Assembly (NCBI GenBank): GCA_949152475.1
Contig: OX424563.1
Location: 10,017,001-10,081,000 of the forward strand
From: Terebella lapidaria
Taxonomy: Eukaryota > Annelida > Polychaeta > Terebellida > Terebellidae
DNA length: 64,000 nucleotides
Reading direction: 5' to 3'
This document shows positions 37,109 to 49,100 of this stretch, piece after piece. The notes beneath the pieces were generated by a model. That model saw only the letters and a list, made by a program, of their open reading frames with translations. It was not told the origin of the DNA and searched no databases. How positions within the stretch are numbered: position 1 is the stretch's first letter; every line of letters starts with the position of its first letter. The position numbers were made by a program, and so were the translations under genes.

Positions 37109-37349
37109 TTTTAACTGATAAATATTAGTACAATACAATCATGTATTGTTGACTCCATTAATAGAAGTTCCTGCGCTTAATTATTTTTACTCTGGATAGT
37201 AATGGAGTTAATTACCAAACTCAATGCTAACTTTTTCAAGAATACTGCTGTTATAGCCAGAAGAAAACTATCTGCTACTCCTGACCTGAAGGACTTACAT
37301 GTATTACTCTCGACTGGGGACAAAACTATTGGGGAGGCCTCACTAGTAA

Positions 37350-37560
37350 ATCCAAAATGCCTTGACAATCGACCAATTTGTTCACCATGGCAACGTAAAT
37401 CAATAGGTGTCAAGAACTTACCATCAGATATGTTTCCATGAAAAATTATCGAGATTGGTTCAGATTTGCAACCTGTAGAGCGCTCGCAAGAAAGTGTCCA
37501 CAGCGGACTCGGACGTGACGATGACAAATTCATAGTATCCGCCGAACTTTGTTAAGGGGA
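37350..37560 (-). repeat. Repeat shared with 48190-48500
   Basis: The reverse complement has GTATCC...GTTCGGCGGATACTATG, GCGAGCGCTCTACAGG, TTGCAAATCTGAACC and GGTTGCCATGG blocks, matching the plus strand at 48265-48500 in the same order. It overlaps an apparent 118-codon ORF, which is therefore unlikely to be a gene. Confidence 0.6.
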
Positions 37561-38789
37561 TACACAAAATTTAAAACAAATAAAATTGGACACAATCAGT
37601 GATCATTGCTGAGCAAACCTTGTGAGTAGAACTTTGGTTTGATGACTCCTGGCATGCCATAGAGAAACAGGTTGTTGACAACTGTGGTAAATCGGTCTTT
37701 ACACTCCGATGCACATTCTGAGGAAATGCTGGTGTTCGAGATATGTCTGCGAAGTTCATCTGCTACCTGGAAACACGATGATCATTGGTGAAAGATACGT
37801 AAAGGTATACTAAACACCACTCCGAAGCAAAGAGAAAATTGTTCACCATGGACTCTACTACTGTAATCGCCCCCCATACATGCTAGTTATCCACGGCGGT
37901 GATTTAAACCATTATTAATTATGTCCCTGTTAGCTCACTAAATGATGGGAAATATCATATTATGATGAAAATGTGAAATCAATTGTAACCAAGGTAACGT
38001 ACGTGTACCCCCTGTGAGAAACAAGGGTAGGCCTCCATGATATTAGCCACTTTTGCTTCGCCATCAAGTTCGAGAGTGTCAATGTAGTTTTTCCTGGCAG
38101 GAAACTCGAGACTAGCAACTGTTGAATAATTTTGATGTTGGGTTTCCTCTCCCTAAGTTTTTCGGTCAGTTTATTATTGTTGGTAAGCCGAGTATATGGC
38201 ATTGGTCTTCCCAACTGAAATATTGACAAATGTTTTCACATGAATGAAATGTATGTGTAGACATGGTGCACATGGTAAACAGAATCTTCTCCACTTTGAA
38301 CAACAGTCAAATCAGAGCTTTTATTGTTTAAAAGTAGTATTGCCGTATTGGTCCACAGCAAAAGGTGTGGATTGAGGTCAAACTTGGCCCATTTTTTTAA
38401 GTATCACTACAAGTAAATGTAAATATATGTTTAATTCTCCTTTATTGTGGTTTAAACAACAAAAAATAGAACAAAAGCCAAGATGGGTTTCCGGACAATA
38501 TAGGTTTTATATTTTAGATATTAGCCATTTTGACCTTGAAAAAAAGTAACTGGTCAAAACCAAGGTCACAAGGACATACAGCATACAAATACATCATACA
38601 TGTGTATTATTCCCCATATGTCCACAATTGATTTCTAAGCAATAAATTCAATAACAGGGAAGATATTCATGATATTAGCAATTTTGTCCTATGACCTTGA
38701 AAATGAGGTCAAAGATCAAATTCAAGGTCACGATAATATTCAGCATATATCATTCATATATGTTCACAATAGATTCCTAATCTCTAATT

Positions 38790-41700
38790 TCATTAGAAAT
38801 GCCTTTATGGTTTTAGCAGAATTTTTTTTTTTTTTTTTTTTTTTTTTCTTTTTTTTCTTCTTCCGCCACTTTTGGTTTCCGGACGATAACTTTAGATTGC
38901 CTTGACGGATCCTTGTCAAATTTTCACCGCAAGTCAGAAATGATATGTGGAAGAACCCTATTCTTTTTGAGCCGGATCCGAGGTCCGTGAGGTCCGTGAG
39001 GATGAAATCAAGGCTAATTTTAAAACTTGGTTTCCGGACGATAACTGGAAAAATATTTATGCAATAGTTGCAGAACTCTGCATGGAGGTTCATATGCCAC
39101 CAGGGAAGAACCCTATTGATTTTGGGATCGATCCGTCAAACGACCTTTGACCTAGAGGTCAAAATAATTTTTTGCTGATTCATCCTTGAGGCTTCCTGCA
39201 TATCTCGGAAACCGTGCGTCGTAGAGCGAAACGGACGTTATTTTCGGACTCGTCGCCCTAGACAAACATCTCTAGGGTGTACTTTTTTTTTTGATCCGGC
39301 TCCGAGGTCCGTGAGGTCCGTGAGGATGAAATCGAGGAACTTGGTTTCCGGACGATAACTCAAAAAATATTCAGGCAATAGTTGCAGAATTTTGCACGGA
39401 GGTTTATATATCACCAGGGAAGAACCCTATTGATTTTGGGATCGATACCTCAAACGACCTTTGACCTAGAGGTCGAAATAATTTTTTGCTGAGTCATCCT
39501 TGAGGCATCATGCATATCTCGGAAACGGTACATCGTAGAGCGAAACGGACGTTATTTTCGGACTCGTCGCCCTAGACAAACATGTCTAAAGGGTATTATG
39601 GATGAACTTTGACCTTGACCTTGAATTTTTTTGCCGAGTCGGCATTTTTCGTTTTCGTCGATATCTCGGAAACGGTGCGTCGTAGAGCGAAACGGACGTT
39701 ATTTTCGGACTCGTCGCCCTAGACAAACATGTCTAAGGGGTATTATGGATGAACTTTGACCTTGACCCGAAATTTTTTTGCCGAGTCGGCATTTTTCGTT
39801 TTCGTCGATATCTCGGAAACGGTGCGTCGTAGAGCGAAACGGACGTTATTTTTGGACTCGTCGCCCTAGACAAACATGTCTAAGGGGTATTATTGATGAA
39901 CTTTGACCTTGACCCGAAATTTTTTTGCCGAGTCGGCATTTTTCGTTTTCGTCGATATCTCGGAAACGGTGCGTCGTAGAGCGAAACGGGCGTTATTTTC
40001 GGACTCGTCGCCCTAGACAAACATGTCTAAGGGGTATTATTGATGAACTTTGACCTTGACCCGAAAATTTTTTGCCGAGTCGGCATTTTTCGTTTTCGTC
40101 GATATCTCGGAAACGGTGCGTCGTAGAGCGAAACGGACGTTATTTTCGGACTCGTCGTCCTAGACAAACATGTCTAAGGGGTATTATGGATGAACTTTGA
40201 CCTTGACCCGAAAATTTTTTGCCGAGTCGGCATTTTTCGTTTTCGTCGATATCTCGGAAACGGTGCGTCGTAGAGCGAAACGGACGTTATTTTCGGACTC
40301 GTCGCCCTAGACAAACATGTCTAAGGGGTATTATTGATGAACTTTGACCTTGACCCGAAATTTTTTTGCCGAGTCGGCATTTTTCGTTTTCGTCGATATC
40401 TCGGAAACGGTGCGTCGTAGAGCGAAACGGACGTTATTTTCGGACTCGTCGTCCTAGACAAACATGTCTAAGGGGTATTATGGATGAACTTTGACCTTGA
40501 CCCGAAAATTTTTTGCCGAGTCGGCATTTTTCGTTTTCGTCGATATCTCGGAAACGGTGTGTCGTAGAGCGAAACGGACGTTATTTTCGGACTCGTTGCC
40601 CTAGACAAACATGTCTAAGGGGTATTATGGATGAACTTTGACCTTGACCCGAATTTTTTTTGCCGAGTCGGCAGTTTTCGTTTTCGTCGATATCTTGGAA
40701 ACGGTGCATCGTAGAGCGAAACGGACGTTATTTTCGGACTCGTCGCCCTAGACAAACATCTCTAGGGTGTACTTTTTTTTTTGATCCGGCTCCGAGGTCC
40801 GTGAGGTCCGTGAGGATGAAATCGAGGAACTTGGTTTCCGGACGATAACTCAAAAAATATTCAGGCAATAGTTGCAGAATTTTGCACGGAGGTTTATATA
40901 TCACCAGGGAAGAACCCTATTGATTTTGGGATCGATACCTCAAACGACCTTTGACCTAGAGGTCGAAATAATTTTTTGCTGAGTCATCCTTGAGGCATCA
41001 TGCATATCTCGGAAACGGTACATCGTAGAGCGAAACGGACGTTATTTTCGGACTCGTCGCCCTAGACAAACATGTCTAAAGGGTATTATGGATGAACTTT
41101 GACCTTGACCTTGAATTTTTTTGCCGAGTCGGCATTTTTCGTTTTCGTCGATATCTCGGAAACGGTGCGTCGTAGAGCGAAACGGACGTTATTTTCGGAC
41201 TCGTCGCACTAGACAAACATGTCTAAGGGGGTATTATGGATGAACTTTGACCTTGACCCGAAATTTTTTTGCCGAGTCGGCATTTTTCGTTTTCGTCGAT
41301 ATCTCGGAAACGGTGCGTCGTAGAGCGAAACGGACGTTATTTTCGGACTCGTCGCCCTAGACAAACATGTCTAAGGGGTATTATTGATGAACTTTGACCT
41401 TGACCCGAAATTTTTTTGCCGAGTCGGCATTTTTCGTTTTCGTCGATATCTCGGAAACGGTGCGTCGTAGAGCGAAACGGGCGTTATTTTCGGACTCGTC
41501 GCCCTAGACAAACATGTCTAAGGGGTATTATTGATGAACTTTGACCTTGACCCGAAAATTTTTTGCCGAGTCGGCATTTTTCGTTTTCGACGATATCTCG
41601 GAAACGGTGCGTCGTAGAGCGAAACGGACGTTATTTTCGGACTCGTCGTCCTAGACAAACATGTCTAAGGGGTATTATGGATGAACTTTGACCTTGACCT

Positions 41701-41853
41701 GAAATGTTTTTTTGCTGAGTCGACATTTTTCATTTTCATCCATATCTAGGAAACGATGTGTCGTAGAGCCCATGGCAAACATGTTTTAAATATTACAAAT
41801 TAGTCCTAACACCGAAATGCCTCCAAGGCATCTTTAGGCCTTGACGTCTAGTT
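38790..41853 (+). mobile_element. Helitron-like element carrying a 147-bp satellite
   Basis: The 3' end has hairpin ATGCCT-CCA-AGGCAT (41817-41831) and ends ...GACGTCTAGTT. CTAG is at 41848-41851. The 5' edge is placed where the surrounding F1 sequence breaks off (TCATTAGAAATGCC), starting with TC as Helitrons do. It contains a T-run (38822-38847), GATCCGGCTCCGAGGTCCGT blocks and the satellite. No Rep/helicase gene, so non-autonomous. Confidence 0.6.
39170..41760. repeat. 147-bp satellite in a 1,490-bp higher-order repeat
   Basis: The word GATATCTCGG starts at 39660, 39807, 39954, 40101, 40248, 40395 and 40542, with the variant GATATCTTGG at 40689: eight units spaced exactly 147 bp. After a composite block (GATCCGGCTCCGAGG..., GGTTTCCGGACGATAACT, ATCGATACCTCAAACGACC) it resumes at 41150, 41298, 41445 and 41592. 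The block starting at 39251 recurs at 40741, so a 1,490-bp segment was duplicated in tandem. The unit includes GTGCGTCGTAGAGCGAAACG, ACTCGTCGCCCTAGACAAAC and TTGCCGAGTCGGCATTTTTC. Confidence 0.95.
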
Positions 41854-42023
41854 AAATGAGATATTTGGAAAAATTGTCTCCCATTTTAAATCATAGGAGA
41901 ATATAACGTGGGAAAATCCCATTTGGGCCGAGTTTGGGCCGCCAAAGTCAGAAATTGGTCGTTTTTCGTCAAAAAATGGCCGCCATTTTGAAAAAAAATT
42001 CGAAAATCAGAAAACTAAAAATT

Positions 42024-43290
42024 AGGCCAAGGGACAAAGATAGGTTACCGGACAATGTTTGATATTTTAGATGTTAACCAGGTCACTGGTTGAATTCAAG
42101 GTCAAGAGAATATTCAGCATATATAACATTAAGCTTACATCATGTCCACAGTTGATTGCTACGCTGTAAATTCAATAATCAGAGAGATATTAGCAATTTT
42201 GTGCTGTGGCCTTGAAAATGAAGGGGCAAAGGTCGAATTCAAGGTCATCAAAATATTCAGTGTATATCGTTTTCTATATCATGTCCACAATTGATTCCCA
42301 AGCCATACAGTCAATAGAGGAGCAAGATATGAGCCAGTTTGTCCTTCGACCTTGGAAATGAGGTCAGAGGTCAAATTCAAGGTCACGAGAATATTCAGCA
42401 TATATCATTTCCTATATGTCCACAATTGATTCTTAAGCTTTGAAATCGATAATAAGTGAGATATTAGCCATTTTGTCCTGTGACCTTGAAAATGAGGTCA
42501 AAGGTCAAATTCAAGGTCATGACAATAATCTGCATATATCATTTCCTATATGTTCATAATTGATTGCTAAGCTGTAAAGTGGATAACAGGCGAGATATTA
42601 GCCATTTTGTCCTGTGACCTTGAAAATGAGGTCGAAGGTCAAGGTCATCAGAATATTCAGCATATATCATTTCCTATATGTCCACAATTGATTCCTAAGC
42701 TGTAGAGTCTATATTAAGCGAGATATAAGCCATTTTGTGCTCTGACCTTGAAACTGAGGTCAGAGGTCAAATTCAAGGTCACGAGAATATTCAGTATATA
42801 TTATTTCCTATAGGTCGACAATTGATTGCTAGTCTCTAATCTCAATATCAAGTGTGATATTAGGCATAATGTGTCCCATTTTAAAACATAGGAGAATTTA
42901 ACATGGGATAGTCCCATTTGGGCCGAGTTTGGGCCAAAATGGCCCACTTCGAGCGATCCAAGCGCAACGAAATTTATAGACATCATAGGAGTACATATGA
43001 GAAGTGTTATGTATCAAAAAGAAAAAAAGTTACTGAACATATTTTGAGAAAATGGCCGCCAAAGTCCAAAATCAGGCATTTTTCGTCTAAAACGGCCGCC
43101 ATGTTGAAAAAAATGCGAAAATCAAAAAACTAAAAAATACCTCCTTCTTGAATTATTTTTAAGTATTTTTGTGCGAAATTTCAGAAAAATTCGGCCGTAA
43201 ACAAAAAAGATAAAAATGTGGACGACGACGGACGACGACGACGGACGCAACGCCATGCCAATAGGTTATCGGACCATAGCGACGACCACC
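42024..43290 (+). repeat. F1 interspersed element, full-length copy
   Basis: Starts AAATTAGGCCAAGGGACAAA then ATAGGTTACCGGACAATG. The body has about six 115-bp units (TGACCTTGAAAATGAGGTCA, ATATATCATTTCCTATATG). Ends AACGCCATGCCAATAGG then TTATCGGACC. A CGACGA tail array lies at 43220-43250. Confidence 0.8.
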
Positions 43291-43639
43291 GACGACCACA
43301 TTCCTTTGGGATTTTCATTGGAAGGTAACTTTGTAACGCAGTGTGAGTGTTGCAGCTATCGTTTGATTTGGATCATCAGACATAATGACGCGCGTTTGAC
43401 CGTTTTTTAAAAATCGTCACGGAATCTACCTAACAAAAATATTGATGTATACTTACGATTGAATGTTTCCGCTATGTCATGGCCAAAGTTTTGAACAAGA
43501 TACTTGAAAACATCCGCCGATGTCCACTGATTCACGTTTTCGTCTGCCATCTTGCTGATGCACTTGATTTGTGATGAGCGCGTGCGGTTGCTGGATCAGC
43601 GCATGCGTTGATGTAACGTGTTAAAATATCTAGTTTTGA

Positions 43640-43985
43640 GAAAATTTATCTTATTTTACGTCTAGAATCTAGCTTAGACCTAGCGTATTCCCGCGCATAC
43701 AGGCGCATACATGCGCCTATAAATGAAACAATGCCTTTTTGGGCACACGCGGATTTATAATTCTGCCTCATAGGCACATGCGCCTTTATAAGGCTCTGCG
43801 CGGGGCGGGTTTGCCCGCGCGGGCCGCGGGTCCCGCAGCCCGCGGTGCGGTGCGGGGCGGACATTGACTCCAACATTGTGGTGCGGTGCGGGGCGGGCCT
43901 GAAGTTTGGAGACTGTCAATTTTTGTTAAAGGACCGCGTGGGACCGCACCGCGTAGGACTGCACCGCGGCCCGCATACAATTTTT
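43640..43985. repeat. Palindromic GGCGCATGCGCC words and GC-rich repeat
   Basis: 43680-43800 has repeated AGGCGCATACATGCGCCTAT-type palindromes also found in the TIR element at 54390-55308. 43795-43980 is strongly GC-rich (GCGGTGCGGTGCGGGGCGG, with inverted GGGACCGCACCGCG). ACCGCACCG recurs at 44390. The minus-strand ORFs here are low-complexity artefacts. Confidence 0.55.
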
Positions 43986-44432
43986 ACAATATGATGGAGT
44001 TGTGGAATAAAATCGTGGACGATTTGTTGTGAACCAGTGATGTCAAGACCCATATACATATGTTCTATGTGTGTATTAATTTCATATCATATGGTATATA
44101 TGTACAGGGCATGGATAACTGTGGATCGTTCACCCTGTAAGCCTATACAGTCATCATCTTTTATTATTGTGAGAGAACTGTGAGAGAATATACTATACTA
44201 CATGTTATGTATAAATTGAATTCAATGCTTGAATTCCTCTTGTAACTTGGATACTGTAACTATATGACTCCTCGTGACACAAACAGACTTTTAGGCTTGG
44301 ATATATATAAATGATGAAAAGAAGTGTGAAATGGGATCACACAGAGTGGGTTTATTGAGTGCATCGCACATACTGAGGCCCGAACCCGCACCGCACCGTA
44401 GCATATGAACAATTGAACATAGAGCTCTATAC

Positions 44433-44595
44433 CTCTTTGCAAAAGAGCCTGTACATGAACAGGCATCTGATCATTATTGGCTATCATTCCAAACTTGTTC
44501 CATACTTCCGATGAGCCACCAGTTTCTTTAATTTTGAACAAACCAGACACAATATTCCTGGTCACTTGACTTGCGGTAAGCTTTGTTTCAGACAT
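44433..44595 (-). CDS. Candidate first exon with BED-like N-terminus
   Basis: ATG at 44593-44595, 54 codons, then donor GTATAG. The peptide has SSEVWNKFGMIANND, which resembles the start of BED-type zinc fingers of hAT-derived proteins (S-x-VWxxF). No Cys/His cluster follows, because the frame leaves through the splice site. Downstream exons were not found between here and the SAM gene start at 43550. It may belong to a decayed hAT transposon, in keeping with the GC-rich ACCGCACCG repeats beside it. Confidence 0.3.
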
Positions 44596-44599
44596 TTTG

Positions 44600-46129
44600 C
44601 AAAGGCAAATCTTTTCCGACTTATGGAATATTTTGTGCTCCGGAAGAATTTATATCCAAGATCATTGCCAGTGGGTGGGAAACTGACCAGAGGGGAGGCC
44701 TGGGTGGTGGCGAGGGGGTGGCAAATTGATTATATCTACTTAGCTAACATCTATGATGTATTTCTGGAAGTCCAAATGTATTCTACACTTAAGTTTGACC
44801 AACGTTTCCAATCATATGAAATAGAAGAACAAGAAAATCCTGAAGATTATAATCCTCGTCAAGTCATATGACCTTCTTGATCACAAGGCCTATTTTGTCA
44901 TAACTCTGGCAGACAAACATTACGTACCAGTCTGGCGTGATATGACAGACGTGGCAGAGATTAACATGTAGGTTGTGTTTGCCACAAATGAGTGTCATAA
45001 TGGATGATGAAACTACCATTATCACCAGTATATATACAAATGATATACCGGAATAGCTGGTACATAGTCCTAAGCATTATGTTCTACGTGTATATAAGCT
45101 CATTGTATTCGTTGAAATACTGCCTTAATTTTGTCACTCGCATGTAGTTGTGGTGCCACTGTTCGTTCACTAATCAGTGCATGTCATAATGGGCGATGAC
45201 AACTACTATAATGATATACAATGGATGCTAAACACAGTCAGACTTAAGCATGATGTTGTACACATGCAAGCTCCCTGTATTTGTTGAGATATTCTCCGAA
45301 TTTTGTCACATGTATACATACATTGTGCTAATAAATATTCAAAACCAAAATTTATTGTCTTTCAGTCTGGTTACTAGTATACAATATACTGCTCAGTATA
45401 CATCCCAACTTGAATCTACATATGGAAATATGGTTATTTTGAAAAGGTACTTTCAATTACTGAAGAGAATACTTGGTACACGACAATATATAATATTCCC
45501 TTGGATATTTCGCATACAAACAGGGTAGGACAAACGAAGACATACAAAGAAGAAACAAAGTAAATATGACACTAGAGTAATACGATTAAGTGTATCAATT
45601 AGTGTCCAGGATATATTCACACTGAAATCACAAATGCAGAACAGAAATGAATAAAATTACAACAAACCATGCAATGGTGTTATACAGAAACCAACTGAAT
45701 TACAATACATGTATATAGAACTGAATGACGTGTAATAGAATTTGTGCACTATATAGGGTTCCGGTGTAGTTATATTGCAAGCAGGCGTAGTGGTTGATAT
45801 GAAAGAAAGCACTTGGCCTGAAAAATAGATGGCATGTAGGGAAAGTACTTCAAGTACACGTACAATATCCAATAATGCATGCATGCATGCATATACATCT
45901 GAATGTACGTGGTACATATACTGTTCTGTGGGTATATAGATTCAAGATATCACACTTTCTTCAATATTATCATTTTTCTCGATAAATCAAGATTATCAAT
46001 CCAGAATTTAGACAGAATATCTGTGCTATCTTGCTTTGAGAAAATTACAAGCAAACCACTCCCATTTTTAGATAACGGGTTCAGCATAGTAACAGACAAG
46101 AATAAAAATCTTCAATTGTGTTTTATTTT
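44600..46129. other. Intergenic, nothing recognised
   Basis: A 101-codon plus ORF (44566-44871) and others have no motif. A (GCAT)n stretch lies at 45878-45892. The region separates the BED-like exon from lectin-like gene B. Confidence 0.35.
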
Positions 46130-49100
46130 CTAATAGTCTGAAAATAAGATAATAATTTTTACTGTGCAGTTTGTAACAGAATTCGCTGATCCGGTCTTCA
46201 TAGCATCAAGCGCTGAAACTAGAGCAAAAACGATAGAATGTGATACTTCATATAATGCAACTATATAGACGAATCCAATGCATTTTGTTATTAGATATCC
46301 AAATGTAAATACTTACGTTTTGCAGTCAACCACCAACATCATCACTTTGAATCCTATGTGTGTTTCTCAAGTTGTGTCATGATATACATGTGATACATAT
46401 CAATAATGCAAATTTATAGACGAATTCAATGCATTGTGTTAGACCTTATTCAGATGTAAACATGGAACGTACTTACATTTTGAGTAAACCACCAACATTG
46501 TCACTTTGAACTGTATGTGCGTTTTATGAATTGTGTTGAATGTGAATAGGTCACACAGAATGATAAAATGACAACACACTAAATATGACACAGGTTTAGT
46601 CATGAAATTCTTTTTCTACTTGCTAAAATGTATTGTCAAATGGTGATGTTATATAATATACAGTATATGGACTGTTGGCGGTCCAACTGCCTTGTGTCTA
46701 CACCAATATTCAACCAAAATTTTACACCATTCTCACGATGAATGATTTCATCGTTGGATCACAGAACACTCATCAATAAATACTCACACTCCTCTCCCAT
46801 GACAACCGCTTCACAAATTGCCAGTGCATCAGTTGTTGACGTTAGCTGTACGACCACAAATCTACCATAGACGGGCGAGTTATCACATGTGTAGATGTAC
46901 TTCATGTCCGTCTGTATCCCCACTTTATGACGGCACACTTGATAGTATGGTTCAGCGGGCGACAGATTACTCGCTGTAGGGGTTGTCCTGGTCACTCCAA
47001 TGTTAAAATCTCGAAAACGTTCACCACCTAAGAAGCAGTAACGTGATATCTATCAATTAATAGATCACCAGATACATACCTATTAAAATTACTGTATCCA
47101 TGAATGGCATATAATTAAACTATTAAAAACATTCATAACGCGAGATCTGTCCTTACAGCAGTCTGAGCGTGATACCAGCGCCACTGCATGGATGACGGTA
47201 GTATTGCCCAGATCCACATACCACCATGGCCTGGGTGCCGGGTTCAATGTGTGTGCACAGCTCCAGCCAGTGAACATATTAGGGGACGGATTACCATCGA
47301 GAGCTAAGGCACTGGGAAAGTTTATTCCGTTGTCAATGTACGTAGAGATTTGGTCGCTGGGCTTCAATAGAGCCACATTCGATAACTTATCTGAAATACA
47401 CACAGGTGAGCTATGTTACACACAATAACGCTAAATAAGGACAATATTTTGCACTGTTACTAAACAAAGGACATCATACGCTCACCTGAATAAATCTCAA
47501 TATCACAGAAGTGGAGAGCCACTTCAGTATGCACGATGAAATATCTACCATACTCTGTGCCATTCGTACAATGATGGAATTCCTGGTACAGCTCCATGGG
47601 TCCTGTCGTATCAATAAATGCTATCAGGATGTTTTATTACAGAAAACGGAATAAAATTAATATCGAAAACTATTTAATTCCATATACAAGTACTATATAC
47701 ATCGAGAAACATTCTAACGTATTTATTTTGCTTGTTTGTTTTTTTTACTATATGTGTGGTACCACTCCCTCACCACTCCGAATATATACACAATCAAGAC
47801 TATTCTTGGAACTACTCTTGCTTAATGTTATACAACCTTGTGTAAATATCACTCGGATGTAACAATGTATGTATCAACCTATTACCGCTTATAACAAGAT
47901 TTTGATGGTGACAATAAAAACCCTAACATCAAACACTTTCGGAATGAAAACAAACCCCGACCAAACTTTTATATCTGAACCCAAATTGGCGTCATCAGGG
48001 GCAGCATGTTTCACCCGACATGTGATTAGGTATTTCATGCGATATTTTACAATATTATTTCCATTTGCATACAAGCTATTGCTTCTCCCTTATGGCACAA
48101 CATGGTTGATTAGGAAAGGCACACAATTTTGATTTCAACAAGACATGTTAAAAAGTTGCAAAGAATTTTCGTGGAAATAAAAAATGATCGGGATATTAAA
48201 CCTTTGCGTCCCGTTCACGATGTAAATATGGGCCGGTTGTTAGATGTTTTGAACGACCTCATTTGGTTAATTGTATCCCCCGAACGAAGTTCTGCGGATA
48301 CTATGGATTTGTCTCCGTCGCGCTGCCGCGTCCGCCGCTTCCGCCGTAGAGATTTTCTTGTGAACGCTCTACAGGTTGCAAATCTTAACCGATTCTAATA
48401 ATTTTTTATACATACACATCTTATGGTAAGATCCCGACACTAATCGATTTTGGTTGCCATAGCGACCAAATTGGCCGATTGGTGACACATTTTGTGCTCA
48501 AATTAGCCTGTTTAACACACATGGCTTGTGAACGCTCTACGAGTGGGAGTTTTCTTTGAATGATCATGAAATCGCACAGGCTCGATGCGAAAGACCGTCA
48601 CACGAAACCTATTGTTTTTCAGAATGATCTAAATAAATATTAATTAGTTAATAGACTAACTTATTACGACCTTTAAAATACCCACTTTGACATCTGTGCT
48701 CACTCCAATACCCTGTATTATGAAAGTAAATGGCAATGGATTCTTGTTCAGAATAGCGAACTGATGTTTTGGGTGAAAACAGAACAATATTATTGAATAA
48801 GTTAACGTTAGTTTTACTAGTTAAGTCTATTATTTCCCACAATAAAAATAGTTAAGATGAGAAACATTTATTATTAAGCTCAACAAGGTAAAAGTTTTGT
48901 CCAATACAAATTTCATGGATGTAACCAAATAAGTTAAAATTATTTTTACTGGTTAAGTCTATTATTGACCACAATAAAAATAGTTAAGACAAGATATATT
49001 TATTATTGGGCTCAACGAGGTAAAGGTTATGTCCAGTAGAGATTTTGTGGCTTTAGCCAAATAAGTTAACATTATTTTTGCTAGTTAAGTCTATTATTGA

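Larger units (their letters stand above)
38465..42023 (+). repeat. F1 element split by a Helitron-like insertion
   Basis: The 5' part 38465-38788 (GATGGGTTTCCGGACAATAT, AAGGTCA units, ending CTAATCTCTAAT) and the 3' part 41854-42023 (AATGAGATATTTGG, CATTTTAAATCATAGGAGAA, AAAATGGCCGCCATTTTG) together make one F1 unit. Compare 19358-19440 and 42830-42920, where the same flanks are contiguous. Confidence 0.65.
35078..43550 (-). pseudogene. SAM-domain family gene with in-frame stop (partial)
   Basis: Four exons supported on the minus strand. 43457-43550 starts MADENVNQWTSADVFKYLVQ and matches the first half of a SAM domain (a helical protein-interaction module), with donor GTAAGT. 38003-38118 encodes LEFPARKNYIDTLELDGEAK then NIMEAYPCFSQGVH. 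37619-37766 joins in phase 0 as VADELRRHISNTS...LFLYGMPGVIKPKF. 35078-35383 encodes PRLILTEETIMICGF, then VYYTFMLTYPSNLGAALLFL to a TGA at 35078. The same order occurs in a family of uncharacterised animal proteins with a SAM domain and a 'YPxxLxxxLxFLQ' C-terminus. The second half of the SAM domain was not found, and the last exon has an in-frame TAA near 35268-35270. It is either a pseudogene, a sequence error or wrongly modelled there. The big introns hold Helitron-like and F1 repeats. A further weak exon candidate lies at about 35650-35714. Confidence 0.6.

Noticed and set aside
37177..37533. 118-codon minus ORF between SAM-family exons
   Set aside because: It overlaps a dispersed repeat also present at 48190-48500 and has no family resemblance to the SAM protein.
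39170..41760. CRISPR-like or regulatory array
   Set aside because: Units are contiguous 147-bp monomers without variable spacers, in an animal genome. It is a satellite.
43646..43980. Arg/Ala/Pro-rich minus ORFs
   Set aside because: They are produced by a GC-rich low-complexity repeat (GCGGTGCGGTGCGGGG).
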